In this document: positions 17,242-25,958 of the stretch, piece after piece
Position numbering within the stretch: position 1 is the first letter of the stretch
Layout: each line of letters starts with the position of its first letter
Assembly (NCBI RefSeq): GCF_001601815.1
Contig: NZ_LUKG01000019.1
Span: 1 to 32,864, forward strand
Source of the DNA: Flavihumibacter sp. CACIAM 22H1
GTDB lineage: Bacteria; Bacteroidota; Bacteroidia; Chitinophagales; Chitinophagaceae
DNA: 32,864 nucleotides
Direction: 5' to 3'
Notes under the pieces: model-generated
Seen by the model: the letters and a program-made list of their open reading frames with translations, nothing else
Database searches by the model: none
What the model was told of the DNA's origin: nothing
Translations under genes and position numbers: made by a program

Positions 17242-18108
17242 TTACTGGTTTTTTTTCACTGCCTTCAAGCTCAGATCCACGCTTCTTGCCTGGTGAATCA
17301 ACGCACCTACACTTACATAATCCACCCCTGTTTTCGCATAGTCAAGCAAGTTAGTCAGATTAATACCGCCACTGGCTTCTGTTTCAAACATCTGCCCGAT
17401 CAGTGGCAATGCTTCCCCGATCATTTCCGGGGTAAAATTATCCAACATAATTCTAAAAACTTTTCCCTTACCACAGCTTAGAACTTCTTTTACATCATCT
17501 ATACTGCGGGTTTCCACTTCAATCTGCAACCCGGGAGCTTTTTCCTGCACATAGGTCCAGGCTTTTTCTATCGCCTTGGTAATGCCACCACAATAATCAA
17601 TATGGTTATCCTTAAGCATAATCATATCGTATAATGCGAACCGATGATTGACGCCGCCGCCGATGGCTACTGCCCATTTTTCAAGCAGTCGGAAGTTGGG
17701 AGTTGTTTTGCGGGTATCAAGTACGCGGGTATGGTACCCGTTTAACAGATCGGTGTACTGGCGGGTTAATGCGGCTATTCCGCTCATCCGCTGCATGCAG
17801 TTTAGTACCAGCCGCTCACATTGCAGGATCGTTTGTACACTGGCATCTATTTCAAAAGCGATTTCTCCCTTATACATGAGATCGCCGTCTTTTTTAAAAG
17901 GGCGAAAAACGCAATCTGGCTGAACCATGCGAAAAATCCGTTCCGCGGCTTCCATACCGGCCAGAACCCCGTCTTCTTTAATTTTCAGCACTGCTGATCC
18001 ATATGCGGAATCCGGAATACAACAAAGGGTGGAATGATCTCCGGTGCCGATATCCTCTTGCAGGGCATCCTTAACTAGTTTCTCAAAAAGCTGATCAAAG
18101 TTCATCAT
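17242..18108 (-). CDS. nadC: Nicotinate-nucleotide pyrophosphorylase, carboxylating (quinolinate phosphoribosyltransferase)
   Basis: NadC joins quinolinate and PRPP to give nicotinate mononucleotide and CO2 in de novo NAD synthesis. The 288 residues are the normal length. Conserved segments are ALQEDIGTGDHST (15-27), CERLVLNCMQRMSGIA (about 97-112), DTRKTTPNFRLLEKWA with the substrate-binding basic residues, GGGVNHRFALYDMIMLKDNH, and the barrel end EASGGINLTNLLDYAKTGVDYVSVG. It begins with two consecutive ATG codons; either may be used. It is the first gene of a pair with the SUI1-type gene and is separated from the upstream DUF4783 gene by a terminator. Neither nadA nor nadB is nearby; tryptophan 2,3-dioxygenase is at 1984-3012. 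Confidence 0.96.
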   Translation of the reverse strand: MMNFDQLFEKLVKDALQEDIGTGDHSTLCCIPDSAYGSAVLKIKEDGVLAGMEAAERIFRMVQPDCVFRPFKKDGDLMYKGEIAFEIDASVQTILQCERLVLNCMQRMSGIAALTRQYTDLLNGYHTRVLDTRKTTPNFRLLEKWAVAIGGGVNHRFALYDMIMLKDNHIDYCGGITKAIEKAWTYVQEKAPGLQIEVETRSIDDVKEVLSCGKGKVFRIMLDNFTPEMIGEALPLIGQMFETEASGGINLTNLLDYAKTGVDYVSVGALIHQARSVDLSLKAVKKNQ

Positions 18109-18151
18109 ACGAACAAAGATAAGCGCTCCGCCTTTTCACTGGTGGACTACT

Positions 18152-18172
18152 ACCCGGCTGGCAGCGCCGGGT
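18152..18172. repeat. Short perfect hairpin upstream of nadC
   Basis: ACCCGGC (18152-18158) and GCCGGGT (18166-18172) flank a 7-base loop, 44 bases upstream of the nadC start. It has no T run, so it is not a standard terminator; it could be a leader structure. Confidence 0.35.
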
Positions 18173-18176
18173 CAGC

Positions 18177-18203
18177 AAAAAAAATCCCCGCACCAGGCGG
18201 GGA
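18177..18203 (-). terminator. Rho-independent terminator of the DUF4783 gene
   Basis: TCCCCGC (18185-18191) and GCGGGGA (18197-18203) flank an ACCAG loop. On the minus strand the stem is followed by eight T, placing a terminator between the DUF4783 gene and nadC. Confidence 0.85.
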
Positions 18204-18252
18204 GATTCAGCTTTCTTCAGAATATTGTGATACTTTATATTGGAGGTCTAAT

Positions 18253-18642
18253 TTACTCTTCCTGGAACCGCATCTCCTGCAAAAACGCTTTATCGCCCTT
18301 TTGCTTCATAAATAAGGTGGTACGATATCGCCCATTATTCGTCATTAACACCCCGATCAGGTAATTGGAGCCGTTATTGTCTCCCCGGTGTTTTAACTCA
18401 AAAGTCTTCACCCCGCCATTTGAGGTGAAAAAATCTTTAATCACCATTACAGCCTGGCTTCTGCTGTAATTGTCGCTCTTTTCCGGCAAACTGATATCAA
18501 CTCTCGAATCAAAATGATGGGAAAGCTGCGTGGCATTTCCAGCTTTCAAAGCCACCAGTACGGAGTCCAACTCTGCCCCATTATTGAACCCGGATAAAAG
18601 GTTCATGGTACTCAATAGGATAATTGTAAAAAATGCTTTCAT
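18253..18642 (-). CDS. DUF4783 domain protein, exported
   Basis: The 129-residue protein begins with a signal peptide (MKAFFTIILLSTMNLLSGFN) and continues with a small alpha+beta domain of the NTF2-like type: LDSVLVALKAGNATQLSHHF, then AVMVIKDFFTSNGGV and the final strands YLIGVLMTNNGRYRTTLFM. This matches my memory of DUF4783, a Bacteroidota family often found beside nadC, as here. Its function is unknown; the periplasm is the likely location. It is divergent from gpmI, has its own terminator and so is probably a single-gene unit. Confidence 0.8.
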   Translation of the reverse strand: MKAFFTIILLSTMNLLSGFNNGAELDSVLVALKAGNATQLSHHFDSRVDISLPEKSDNYSRSQAVMVIKDFFTSNGGVKTFELKHRGDNNGSNYLIGVLMTNNGRYRTTLFMKQKGDKAFLQEMRFQEE

Positions 18643-18808
18643 ACGCTAACATTTAACGGTCGAAGTATTTCAGAGGGGACGGAAAAACTGAGGGTATCCT
18701 TTACCACCCAAAAGTGTGCCAACTTGTAAAATCAGGCTACCGCTAATCCAGTTGGCTGAATTTTTACCTAGTTTTACCGGATAGAATCAAGCAGAACTGA
18801 TCAAAACA

Positions 18809-20332
18809 ATGAAAAAAGCAATCCTAATTATCATGGACGGCTGGGGACTTGGAAAAGTAGCATCCAGTGACGCCATCCAGCATTCCCAGGTACCTTTCGT
18901 TTCCAGTTTATACACCAGGTACCCGCACACCACCCTGATTACCTGTGGTGAGGCCGTAGGCCTCCCCGACGGGCAAATGGGAAATAGTGAAGTAGGCCAC
19001 CTTAACCTGGGTGCCGGCAGAATAGTTTACCAGGAATTACAGCGGATAAATGTGGCTATACGCGATGGATTGCTGCAACAAAACCCTACCCTGCTGAATG
19101 CCATCCAATATGCCAAAGAAAATAATAAGCCATTGCACCTGCTCGGACTGGTAAGTGATGGAGGGGTACATTCCCACACCAATCACCTGAAAGCTATCAT
19201 AAGCCTGTGCAAAGCAAGCGGACTAGAGCAGGTTTACATCCATGCATTTACAGATGGGCGCGATACAGATCCGAAAAGCGGGCTTTCCTATTTAACCAGC
19301 CTGCAGGCCCATCTCGACCAAACCACCGGCAAAATTGCCACGGTTAGCGGCCGGTATTACGCCATGGACCGCGACAAAAGATGGGAACGCGTAAAACTGG
19401 CCTATGATGCGCTGGTAAGAGGAACCGGGCAATACGCTACCAATGCACTGGCTGCCGTGCAGGCTTCCTACGATAGCAATGTAACCGATGAATTTCTTCT
19501 GCCAACTGTTATCACCAATGAAAAAGGAGCTCCCCTGGCCTCCATACATCCGGGTGATGCAGTCATATGTTTTAATTTCCGGACCGACAGGTGCCGTGAA
19601 ATAACAGAAGTCCTTTCCCAGAAAGATTTCCCGGATTTTTCCATGCATCACCTGCCCCTCCACTACACCACCATGACAGAATATGATAAAACCTATCAGA
19701 ACGTTCATGTCATCTTTGAAACCGACAACCTGAATAATACCCTCGGTGAAGTATTGGCAGCACACGGTAAAAAACAGATAAGAATAGCAGAAACTGAAAA
19801 ATATCCGCATGTAACCTTCTTTTTCAGCGGTGGCCGAGAACTGCCTTTTGAGGGTGAAACAAGAATCCTGAAACCCTCTCCTAAGGTTGCCACTTATGAC
19901 CTGCAGCCGGAAATGAGTGCATTTGATCTGACAGATGCGCTGGTGCCGGAAATTATAGCCGAATCGGCCGATTTTATCTGTCTCAATTATGCCAATGCCG
20001 ACATGGTTGGTCACACCGGTATTTTTCCCGCAGCTATAAAAGCCGTGGAAACGGTTGATAAATGCGTACAGCGGGTGGTTACAGCTGCCCTGGACCATGG
20101 CTACACCGTATTTTTAACTGCCGATCATGGCAATGCGGATTACATGGTAAATGAAGATGGAAGCCCCAATACAGCCCATACCCTGAACCCGGTTCCACTG
20201 TTTATACTGGATAAAGACTGGAGAGGTGAGGTAAGTCCTGGCAAACTGGGTGATATCGCCCCAACGATCCTGGCATTTATGGGTCTTCCGATACCTTCAG
20301 AAATGACCGGCAATTGTTTGGCAAAGCCTTAA
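18809..20332 (+). CDS. gpmI: 2,3-bisphosphoglycerate-independent phosphoglycerate mutase
   Basis: This glycolytic enzyme interconverts 3- and 2-phosphoglycerate using two manganese ions and a phosphoserine intermediate. The 507 residues are the full family length. Asp10 lies in IIMDGWGLG, the nucleophile Ser60 in GQMGNSEVGHLNLGAGR, and the later metal ligands in CLNYANADMVGHTG and TADHGNADYM. The central phosphotransferase domain carries HAFTDGRDTDPKSG and GRYYAMDRDKRWERV. The ATG at 18809 is supported by the motif position. The next gene starts 10 bases after the stop, so a haem-related group seems to be attached to this housekeeping gene in one transcript. Confidence 0.97.
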   Translation: MKKAILIIMDGWGLGKVASSDAIQHSQVPFVSSLYTRYPHTTLITCGEAVGLPDGQMGNSEVGHLNLGAGRIVYQELQRINVAIRDGLLQQNPTLLNAIQYAKENNKPLHLLGLVSDGGVHSHTNHLKAIISLCKASGLEQVYIHAFTDGRDTDPKSGLSYLTSLQAHLDQTTGKIATVSGRYYAMDRDKRWERVKLAYDALVRGTGQYATNALAAVQASYDSNVTDEFLLPTVITNEKGAPLASIHPGDAVICFNFRTDRCREITEVLSQKDFPDFSMHHLPLHYTTMTEYDKTYQNVHVIFETDNLNNTLGEVLAAHGKKQIRIAETEKYPHVTFFFSGGRELPFEGETRILKPSPKVATYDLQPEMSAFDLTDALVPEIIAESADFICLNYANADMVGHTGIFPAAIKAVETVDKCVQRVVTAALDHGYTVFLTADHGNADYMVNEDGSPNTAHTLNPVPLFILDKDWRGEVSPGKLGDIAPTILAFMGLPIPSEMTGNCLAKP

Positions 20333-20342
20333 ATAAACCAAG

Positions 20343-20825
20343 ATGATACGAAAAATTCTATTGTTCCTGCTGGTGGTTTTAGTTATCCTCCAGTTTTTCC
20401 GGCCAAAATTGGACAATACAGGTGCCGGCTCTGCAGCTTCCATTACAGCCACTTCAACCGTTCCTGCAGAGGTGGAGCAATTACTGAAAACCAGTTGTTA
20501 CGATTGCCACAGTAACTCCACCAATTACCCCTGGTATACCAAGCTTCAACCTTTTGGATGGTGGATCGATGAGCACGTACAGGAAGGGAAAAAAGAGTTG
20601 AATCTGGATGAATTTGGAACCTATTCGCTTCGTCGGCAATTCCATAAACTGGAAGAAATCATTGAAGTGGTAAAGGAGGGAGAGATGCCGCTGAAATCTT
20701 ATACACTGATTCATACCAATGCCAAATTGAAGGAAGAGCAGAAAATTCTTCTCACCAATTGGGCCACCGGCGCAATGGAAAAGATGAAGGCCACCTATCC
20801 TATCGACAGCCTTATAAGAAAGTAA
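20343..20825 (+). CDS. Membrane-anchored haem-binding domain protein with one CxxCH motif
   Basis: The 160-residue protein has an N-terminal membrane anchor (about 4-19) and then a periplasmic domain with SCYDCHSNSTNYPWY, where Cys52, Cys55 and His56 form a c-type haem attachment motif. The following WWIDEHVQEGKKELN and FHKLEEIIEVVKEGEMPLKSY segments are typical of the haem-binding (Haem_bd) family of Bacteroidota. Electron transfer or haem sensing is possible; no reaction is established. It lies 10 bases after gpmI and 6 bases before the next gene, with a haem-receptor-like TonB protein downstream. Confidence 0.88.
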   Translation: MIRKILLFLLVVLVILQFFRPKLDNTGAGSAASITATSTVPAEVEQLLKTSCYDCHSNSTNYPWYTKLQPFGWWIDEHVQEGKKELNLDEFGTYSLRRQFHKLEEIIEVVKEGEMPLKSYTLIHTNAKLKEEQKILLTNWATGAMEKMKATYPIDSLIRK

Positions 20826-20831
20826 AAATCC

Positions 20832-21347
20832 GTGCAAGTTATTCCATCCATACAAAGATGGGTGGCGATCGCCGGACTCGCTATCATCCTGTTGCCTCTC
20901 TGCCTTTCCGTGGATCATATGATTCGCCAGCAGGCAGTAAAAATTAATATGAGCGCTGCACTGAAGGGAACGGAATTAACAACCGTTCTGCTTCAGCCGC
21001 AGGAGCTTAGATGGCTAAAACCAGGAAAAGAAATCTGGCTGAACAATAGTTTCTTTGATGTGCTCTCTATAGACTCTTCCGGCTTCCCCTGGAAAGTGGA
21101 GGGTTTGTACGACCCCGAGGACACCAAACTGCATATGAAACTTATCCGTTTATTACACAAGGAGGCGGCGCAGGAAGACGAACAGCTTCGGTTTATAGCA
21201 GGCGCCTGGGCTATGTGGTGTGCCTTACCGCAACGCTTTACTTTTCACTGGCAGCCTCTTCCGCCAGTACAATTACCCGCATTCCAGTATAGCTCCATGT
21301 TATCCCAGGGAATTCGCACTACCAGCGCTCCCCCACCCTGGATGTAA
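20832..21347 (+). CDS. Unknown protein with N-terminal membrane segment, between haem-binding protein and TonB receptor
   Basis: The 171-residue product starts with a GTG, which gives 6 bases of spacing from the previous gene. Residues 11-27 form a membrane segment or uncleaved signal, followed by a soluble, probably periplasmic, domain with PQELRWLKPGKEIWLNNSFF and VEGLYDPEDTKLHMKLIRLL. The last 40 residues are rich in Pro, Trp and Phe and look less ordered. I do not recognise the family. Similar small proteins sit next to TonB receptors in Bacteroidota, so a link to ligand uptake is possible. Confidence 0.7.
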   Translation: MQVIPSIQRWVAIAGLAIILLPLCLSVDHMIRQQAVKINMSAALKGTELTTVLLQPQELRWLKPGKEIWLNNSFFDVLSIDSSGFPWKVEGLYDPEDTKLHMKLIRLLHKEAAQEDEQLRFIAGAWAMWCALPQRFTFHWQPLPPVQLPAFQYSSMLSQGIRTTSAPPPWM

Positions 21348-21373
21348 AAACTTTTCTGACAAAACAAGTTTTT
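21346..21373 (+). terminator. Weak AT-rich hairpin between the unknown gene and the TonB receptor
   Basis: AAAAACTT (21346-21353) and AAGTTTTT (21366-21373) are complementary around a 12-base loop. The stem is AT-rich, so it would at most reduce read-through into the receptor gene. Confidence 0.3.
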
Positions 21374-21390
21374 CATCTTAACTAAATTTC

Positions 21391-23667
21391 ATGATAGCAC
21401 AACGCATTATATGCTTTTGTGGCTGTTATCGTATACCCCTGAATGTTCTATGGATGGCAGGGGCACTGATAGCAGGGCAATCAGCTTATGCACAGGAAAA
21501 AAAAGACAGTACCAGCATACAGGAACTGGGAGAAGTAATTATTTCCTTCAATAAATGGGAACAGCAATTAAATGAAGTCCCCAATAAGATCACAAAAATC
21601 AACCGCGCGCAGATCCAACTGCAACAACCCCAGACAGCTGCCGATATGTTGGCACAAAGCGGATCGGTCTTTATTCAAAAAAGTCAGTTGGGTGGAGGAA
21701 GTCCGATGATACGCGGCTTTGCTACCAACCGGGTTTTATTGGTAATGGACGGTGTGCGTATGAACAATGCCATATACCGGAGCGGTAACCTGCAGAACGT
21801 AATCAGTATAGACCCGCTGGCACTGGAAGCAGCAGAAGTAGTTTTTGGTCCGGGTAGTCTTATTTACGGATCTGATGCTATTGGCGGCGTAATGGACTTT
21901 CACAGTCTGGAACCTCGTTTTTCAACCGGTAAAAACCTTTTTGTAAAAGGATCGGCACAAGCCAGGTATTCAAGTGCTAACAATGAAAACACGCTACATG
22001 CCGACTGGAATATAGCCGGACAAAAACTCTCCTGGTTATCTTCCGTCACTTACAGCAAATTCGATGATCTGAGGATGGGGAAGCACGGTGGGCAGGATCG
22101 TTATCTGAGGCCGGAATACGTAGTCCGGCAGAACAACCGGGATACTATTCTTAGCAATGAGGATCCTCGTACCCAGCGTTTTTCGGGCTACGAGCAGTGG
22201 AATTTTTTACAAAAGCTAAAGTACCGGATCAATGATAAGATGACCTTGCAATATGCCTTCACCTATGGTGGTACGGGTACCCATCCCCGCTATGATCGGT
22301 TGCTTCAATACCGGTCTGGACGCCTGCGGTTTGCTGAATGGAATTACGGTCCGATGTTATGGCGCATGCATACCCTGCATTTCTTAAGCACACAGAAAAC
22401 AGTATTGTATGATAATCTTCGTTTTACGGCAGGTTACCAGAACTATGCGGAGAGCCGGCTCGACAGAACCTTCAACAGAACCATCCGGAACCGGCAGGCG
22501 GAAGCCGTAGACGCCCTGTCGGCTAACCTGGACGCAGTAAAAACGATCGGAGCCGGACAATTGTATTGGGGAGCAGAATATGTACACAATAAAGTAGGCT
22601 CTACCGGCAGCAGCACAGACATCACAACCGGAGAATCCGAAGCTGCGGTAAGCCGTTATCCGGATAAAAGCAAATGGTATACGGCAGGTTTGTATGGCAG
22701 TTACAAAATCAACCTGCATAAGGATGTTACCCTTACGTCGGGTGTACGATACAGTTACAATGGACTCAAAGCTGCATTTGATGACCGCTTTATTCCTTTT
22801 CCTTATGAGCAGGCTTCGATTAAAAAAGGGGCGCTTACGGTTAACCTTGGAACGGTTTACCGGCCGGCGCTTAACTGGCAAATACACGCACATATTTCCA
22901 GCGGTTACCGCATGCCCAATATCGATGATATTGGCAAATTGTTTGAATCCGCCCCCGGTCATCTAACCGTCCCCAACCCGGGTCTGCAGCCAGAGTATGC
23001 ATGGAATATGGAAATGGGAATAGCCCATGATATTCCGTCAAAAGCAGCAGGCAGCCCGGCGGGCAGGCTGGAATTAACCGGGTTTTATACAATCCTGCAA
23101 GATGCAATCGTATTACGGCCCTTTTCTTTCAATGGGCGAGACAGCATTGTATTTGATGGCGTATTGAGCCAGGTGAATGCACTTCAGAATGTGGCTAAAG
23201 CTACGGTTTGGGGCCTGCAGGCGGCTGCCGCATTACCGGTGCACCGCCGGTGGATGCTTAAAATGAATGCCAATTATACCTGGGGCAGAGAAACGAATGA
23301 TGCACCGGGCTCCGACAAACAGGTACCCTTGCGGCATGCCCCTCCTTTTTTTGGCAACCTGGCATTGCAGTTTAAAAAAGCAGACTGGCTACTGGAAACC
23401 AACCTGATCTATAACAGCTCAATAAAAGCCGCCGACCTGGCCCCTTCCGAACAGGCAAAAACGGATATCTATGCGCTGGACGCCTCAGGAAAGCCCTTTA
23501 GCCCCGAATGGTATACCCTGAACATAAAGGGAAGCTACCGGATACTGCCTTCGTTATTGGTAAGCCTGGGCTGGGAAAACCTTACGAATCAGCGATATCG
23601 CCCTTATTCAAGTGGAATTGTGGCCGCCGGCTCTAATTTTATAGCAAGTTTACGAGCCAGTTTTTAA
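21391..23667 (+). CDS. TonB-dependent outer-membrane receptor, haem/haemoglobin-receptor type
   Basis: This 758-residue outer-membrane importer has a signal peptide ending near residue 34 (AGQSAYAQ). A TonB-box-like segment, ELGEVIISFNKWEQ, is followed by the plug (about 55-170) with MLAQSGSVFIQKSQLGGGSP, MIRGFATNRVLLVMDGVRMN and FGPGSLIYGSDAIGGVMDF. The 22-strand barrel follows, ending LRASF with the terminal Phe expected for barrel assembly. There is no carboxypeptidase-like N-terminal domain and no SusD partner, so it is not SusC. YRMPNIDDIGK and PNPGLQPEYAWNMEMG resemble the FRAP/NPNL region of haem and haemoglobin receptors, and the upstream haem-binding protein agrees. The substrate remains an inference; other iron or metal complexes are possible. 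Confidence 0.88.
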   Translation: MIAQRIICFCGCYRIPLNVLWMAGALIAGQSAYAQEKKDSTSIQELGEVIISFNKWEQQLNEVPNKITKINRAQIQLQQPQTAADMLAQSGSVFIQKSQLGGGSPMIRGFATNRVLLVMDGVRMNNAIYRSGNLQNVISIDPLALEAAEVVFGPGSLIYGSDAIGGVMDFHSLEPRFSTGKNLFVKGSAQARYSSANNENTLHADWNIAGQKLSWLSSVTYSKFDDLRMGKHGGQDRYLRPEYVVRQNNRDTILSNEDPRTQRFSGYEQWNFLQKLKYRINDKMTLQYAFTYGGTGTHPRYDRLLQYRSGRLRFAEWNYGPMLWRMHTLHFLSTQKTVLYDNLRFTAGYQNYAESRLDRTFNRTIRNRQAEAVDALSANLDAVKTIGAGQLYWGAEYVHNKVGSTGSSTDITTGESEAAVSRYPDKSKWYTAGLYGSYKINLHKDVTLTSGVRYSYNGLKAAFDDRFIPFPYEQASIKKGALTVNLGTVYRPALNWQIHAHISSGYRMPNIDDIGKLFESAPGHLTVPNPGLQPEYAWNMEMGIAHDIPSKAAGSPAGRLELTGFYTILQDAIVLRPFSFNGRDSIVFDGVLSQVNALQNVAKATVWGLQAAAALPVHRRWMLKMNANYTWGRETNDAPGSDKQVPLRHAPPFFGNLALQFKKADWLLETNLIYNSSIKAADLAPSEQAKTDIYALDASGKPFSPEWYTLNIKGSYRILPSLLVSLGWENLTNQRYRPYSSGIVAAGSNFIASLRASF

Positions 23668-23696
23668 GCCGGACAAATTTGATCTAAGCCTTGTGC

Positions 23697-23726
23697 AAGG
23701 CGGGATTCCGATCCCGCCTTCTTTAT
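23697..23726 (+). terminator. Rho-independent terminator after the TonB receptor
   Basis: AAGGCGGGAT (23697-23706) and ATCCCGCCTT (23711-23720) form a perfect 10-pair stem with a TCCG tetraloop, followed by CTTTATT. It closes the gpmI-to-receptor unit. Confidence 0.85.
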
Positions 23727-23783
23727 TACACATAGTGTAGTTACAAGAAAAATTCCCTAAATTACAAGAGTATAATCCCTCAT

Positions 23784-24362
23784 ATGACGGAAGAAGCACT
23801 CCTGCAAGGTTGCATAAACAACGATCCAATGGCGCAAAAAGAATTGTACCATAAGTATAATTCCAAGATGCTGGCGGTATGTTATCGTTTTGCGCACCAC
23901 CGTGAAGATGCGGAGGATATGTTGCAGGAAGGCTTCATTAAAGTATTTTCCCAGATCCATACGTTTCGCGCTCAGGGAGCGCTGGAAGGCTGGATCAGGA
24001 GAATTATGGTGCATACCTGTATCAACCATCTGAAGCGCAACAAGAAGTTTAATGAAAATGTCGATCTGATTCACGCCACCGGTTTGCAGGTCAGGGAGGA
24101 GTCGATTCCATCCATAGTGCAGGCAAAGCAGGTTATTGAATGTATCCGAATGCTGCCTATAGGGTACCGGACCGTTCTGAACCTCTATGCACTGGAAGGA
24201 TATTCGCACAAGGAGATTGCGACCGTACTCGACATTGAAGAAAGTACAAGTCGTTCTCAATATACCCGTGCCCGTCAGATGCTTGAAGAAATCCTGGTTA
24301 AGAGAAAAATTATGGCTAAACCCCAGGATAAAGTGTCATTATTAGCAGCGTTTGGACGCTAA
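23784..24362 (+). CDS. ECF-type RNA polymerase sigma factor (second system)
   Basis: The 192-residue protein has sigma region 2 (about 20-88: ELYHKYNSKMLAVCYRFAHHREDAEDMLQEGF, split here as YHKYNSKMLAVCYRF and EDAEDMLQEGFIKVF, plus GWIRRIMVHTCINHLKRN) and sigma region 4 (about 115-175: IRMLPIGYRTVLNLYALEGY and the helix-turn-helix HKEIATVLDIEESTSRSQ). It differs clearly from the sigma factor at 8426 and no FecR gene follows. The next gene encodes a membrane protein with a cytoplasmic head and a barrel-like C terminus, the likely partner. It lies directly after a terminator and therefore heads a new transcription unit. Confidence 0.93.
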   Translation: MTEEALLQGCINNDPMAQKELYHKYNSKMLAVCYRFAHHREDAEDMLQEGFIKVFSQIHTFRAQGALEGWIRRIMVHTCINHLKRNKKFNENVDLIHATGLQVREESIPSIVQAKQVIECIRMLPIGYRTVLNLYALEGYSHKEIATVLDIEESTSRSQYTRARQMLEEILVKRKIMAKPQDKVSLLAAFGR

Positions 24363-24422
24363 TAGTACTCTTAGTATGGGGAAGGGTTGGAAAAAGTTCA
24401 GGTATCCCTAACCGGAAGAGAA

Positions 24423-25889
24423 ATGGAGCAACAATTTTTTGAGGACGAATTTGAGCAGTTTCTTCGTGAAAATGCTGATCAACACAGGATGTATCCTTCC
24501 GATGGGGTGTGGACCAATATTTACCGCAGGTTTCACCCCGGAAAAAGGAGAACGATGATCGCCATACTGCTGCTGCTGGTTCTGTCAGGTGTATTCTGGC
24601 TGGCCACCCATACCGTATTACCGCACCGGCAAGCAAAATACCCGGCTTCTTCTTCAACAGAAAATACCGATTTTCACCAGCATTTTTCCTCCGTTACGGT
24701 GGATGATATTATTGAAAAGCTTCGGGCCAAATCATTTATGCCACCGTTGACAATTGAAGCACCGGTAGCTCTTAAACCATTGAGCATTTCGCGCGAACTT
24801 CGCCCCTCCCTGGTAACCATACCCACCATCTTCTCCGCTAATTTTGGCTATGCCAGCCAGTTTTCCATGTCGCATTGGGATTTGGTACTACCCCGCCTTA
24901 CCCTTCCTGTATACAATTTATTCAGCTTACCGGTTCGCCCGCTTAACCCAGACCTGGTTACTGCAAGGGCTGCTGTTCCCAACGAAGAAGAGCTATCCGC
25001 AGATCTTTCTTCGATCGCTGCCTCAGACAATATGGAAACCGCACTGCCCCCTTCCCTGGAACAACTTAATAAAGTAGCGGCGCAACCCTCAATTCAAAAA
25101 AACAGGCCCTTCTCTCATCCGCCAATTTCTGCGCCAGCGGTGGTGGTTCCGTCCGCCCGGCATAAAAATAAATGGGAAACTTCTTTTCATTTTGTTCCAT
25201 CAGTTGGATACAGGAACCTCTTTGAAAGCAGGAACTGGATAACTTATGGCAACTCACCCCTCATGGTTAGCCGGCTGAATGTTAACCAGTTTGTAGATCA
25301 TAAACCAGCCATTGGTTTTGAACTGGGCGGCGGTATGCGATACCGGCTGAACCGTTCACTTGTATTGAAAACAGGTCTGCAACTGAACCTGACCAGGTAC
25401 AGCATCGGTGCTTTTGCGCACCCCAAGGAAAGAACCATGGTTGCCCTCAACCCAAGCCTGGGCTTCCGGCCAGATACTCTGATCACCACCTCCAATATCC
25501 GCAACCTAGCAGGTAACCGACCAGCCCGTTTGCATAATGCCTATTTGCAGATATCCATGCCGATTGGTGCAGAGTTGAAACTTTTTGGCGATGAACGGCT
25601 CCAGGTAAACCTTGGAGGTTCTCTTCAACCAAGCTACCTGCTGAACACCAACCAATTGCAATTGAGCGGCGATTTCAGCAACTATGTGAGCGAACCCTCC
25701 CTGCTGCGGCGCTGGAACCTGGCCAGCAGTATGGAAGTTTTTGTTACCTACAGATCGGGTAAGGTGAACTGGCAAATTGGTCCGCAGTTCCGTTATAACC
25801 TGCTATCCACCTTTAAGAAAGAATACCCCATCAAGGAAAACCTGATGGAATACGGCCTTAAAATCGGCATAACTCACCCGCTTCGTTAA
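24423..25889 (+). CDS. Single-chain transmembrane protein with cytoplasmic head and C-terminal outer-membrane beta-barrel-like domain
   Basis: The protein is 488 residues from the ATG at 24423; a TTG at 24387 would add 12 residues and is less likely because the relatives I recall begin MEQxFF. Order of parts: cytoplasmic acidic head (1-42, EDEFEQFLRENADQHRMYPSD), one transmembrane helix (about 45-62, MIAILLLLVLSGVFWLA), a long Pro/Ala/Ser-rich periplasmic stretch (about 65-248), then about 240 residues of alternating strands and turns (GFELGGGMRYRLNRSLVLK, QISMPIGAELKLFGDERL, VNWQIGPQFRYNLLS) resembling the PorT-like 8-strand barrel family. It ends THPLR and lacks the usual terminal aromatic residue. 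The head could hold the sigma factor encoded 60 bases upstream, in place of an anti-sigma factor. Function is inferred only. Confidence 0.8.
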   Translation: MEQQFFEDEFEQFLRENADQHRMYPSDGVWTNIYRRFHPGKRRTMIAILLLLVLSGVFWLATHTVLPHRQAKYPASSSTENTDFHQHFSSVTVDDIIEKLRAKSFMPPLTIEAPVALKPLSISRELRPSLVTIPTIFSANFGYASQFSMSHWDLVLPRLTLPVYNLFSLPVRPLNPDLVTARAAVPNEEELSADLSSIAASDNMETALPPSLEQLNKVAAQPSIQKNRPFSHPPISAPAVVVPSARHKNKWETSFHFVPSVGYRNLFESRNWITYGNSPLMVSRLNVNQFVDHKPAIGFELGGGMRYRLNRSLVLKTGLQLNLTRYSIGAFAHPKERTMVALNPSLGFRPDTLITTSNIRNLAGNRPARLHNAYLQISMPIGAELKLFGDERLQVNLGGSLQPSYLLNTNQLQLSGDFSNYVSEPSLLRRWNLASSMEVFVTYRSGKVNWQIGPQFRYNLLSTFKKEYPIKENLMEYGLKIGITHPLR

Positions 25890-25958
25890 TTTTTCACCAC
25901 GCTGTTGTCGCCGGTGGGCTATTACCCGACCGGTCAAAAGGATTACGTAATTTCGTGT

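Noticed and set aside
19292-20098. 268-residue open frame on the minus strand
   Set aside because: It lies wholly inside gpmI, which has all catalytic motifs; the antisense product is Cys/Phe/Gly-rich with no recognisable domain.
22384-22962. 192-residue open frame on the minus strand
   Set aside because: It lies inside the TonB receptor barrel and shows no domain or motif.
23771-23776. TATAAT as a promoter -10 box for the second sigma gene
   Set aside because: It is only 7 bases before the ATG and does not match the Bacteroidota TAnnTTTG box; a leaderless transcript is possible but unsupported.
23757-24260. 167-residue minus-strand open frame
   Set aside because: It is the antisense shadow of the second ECF sigma factor.
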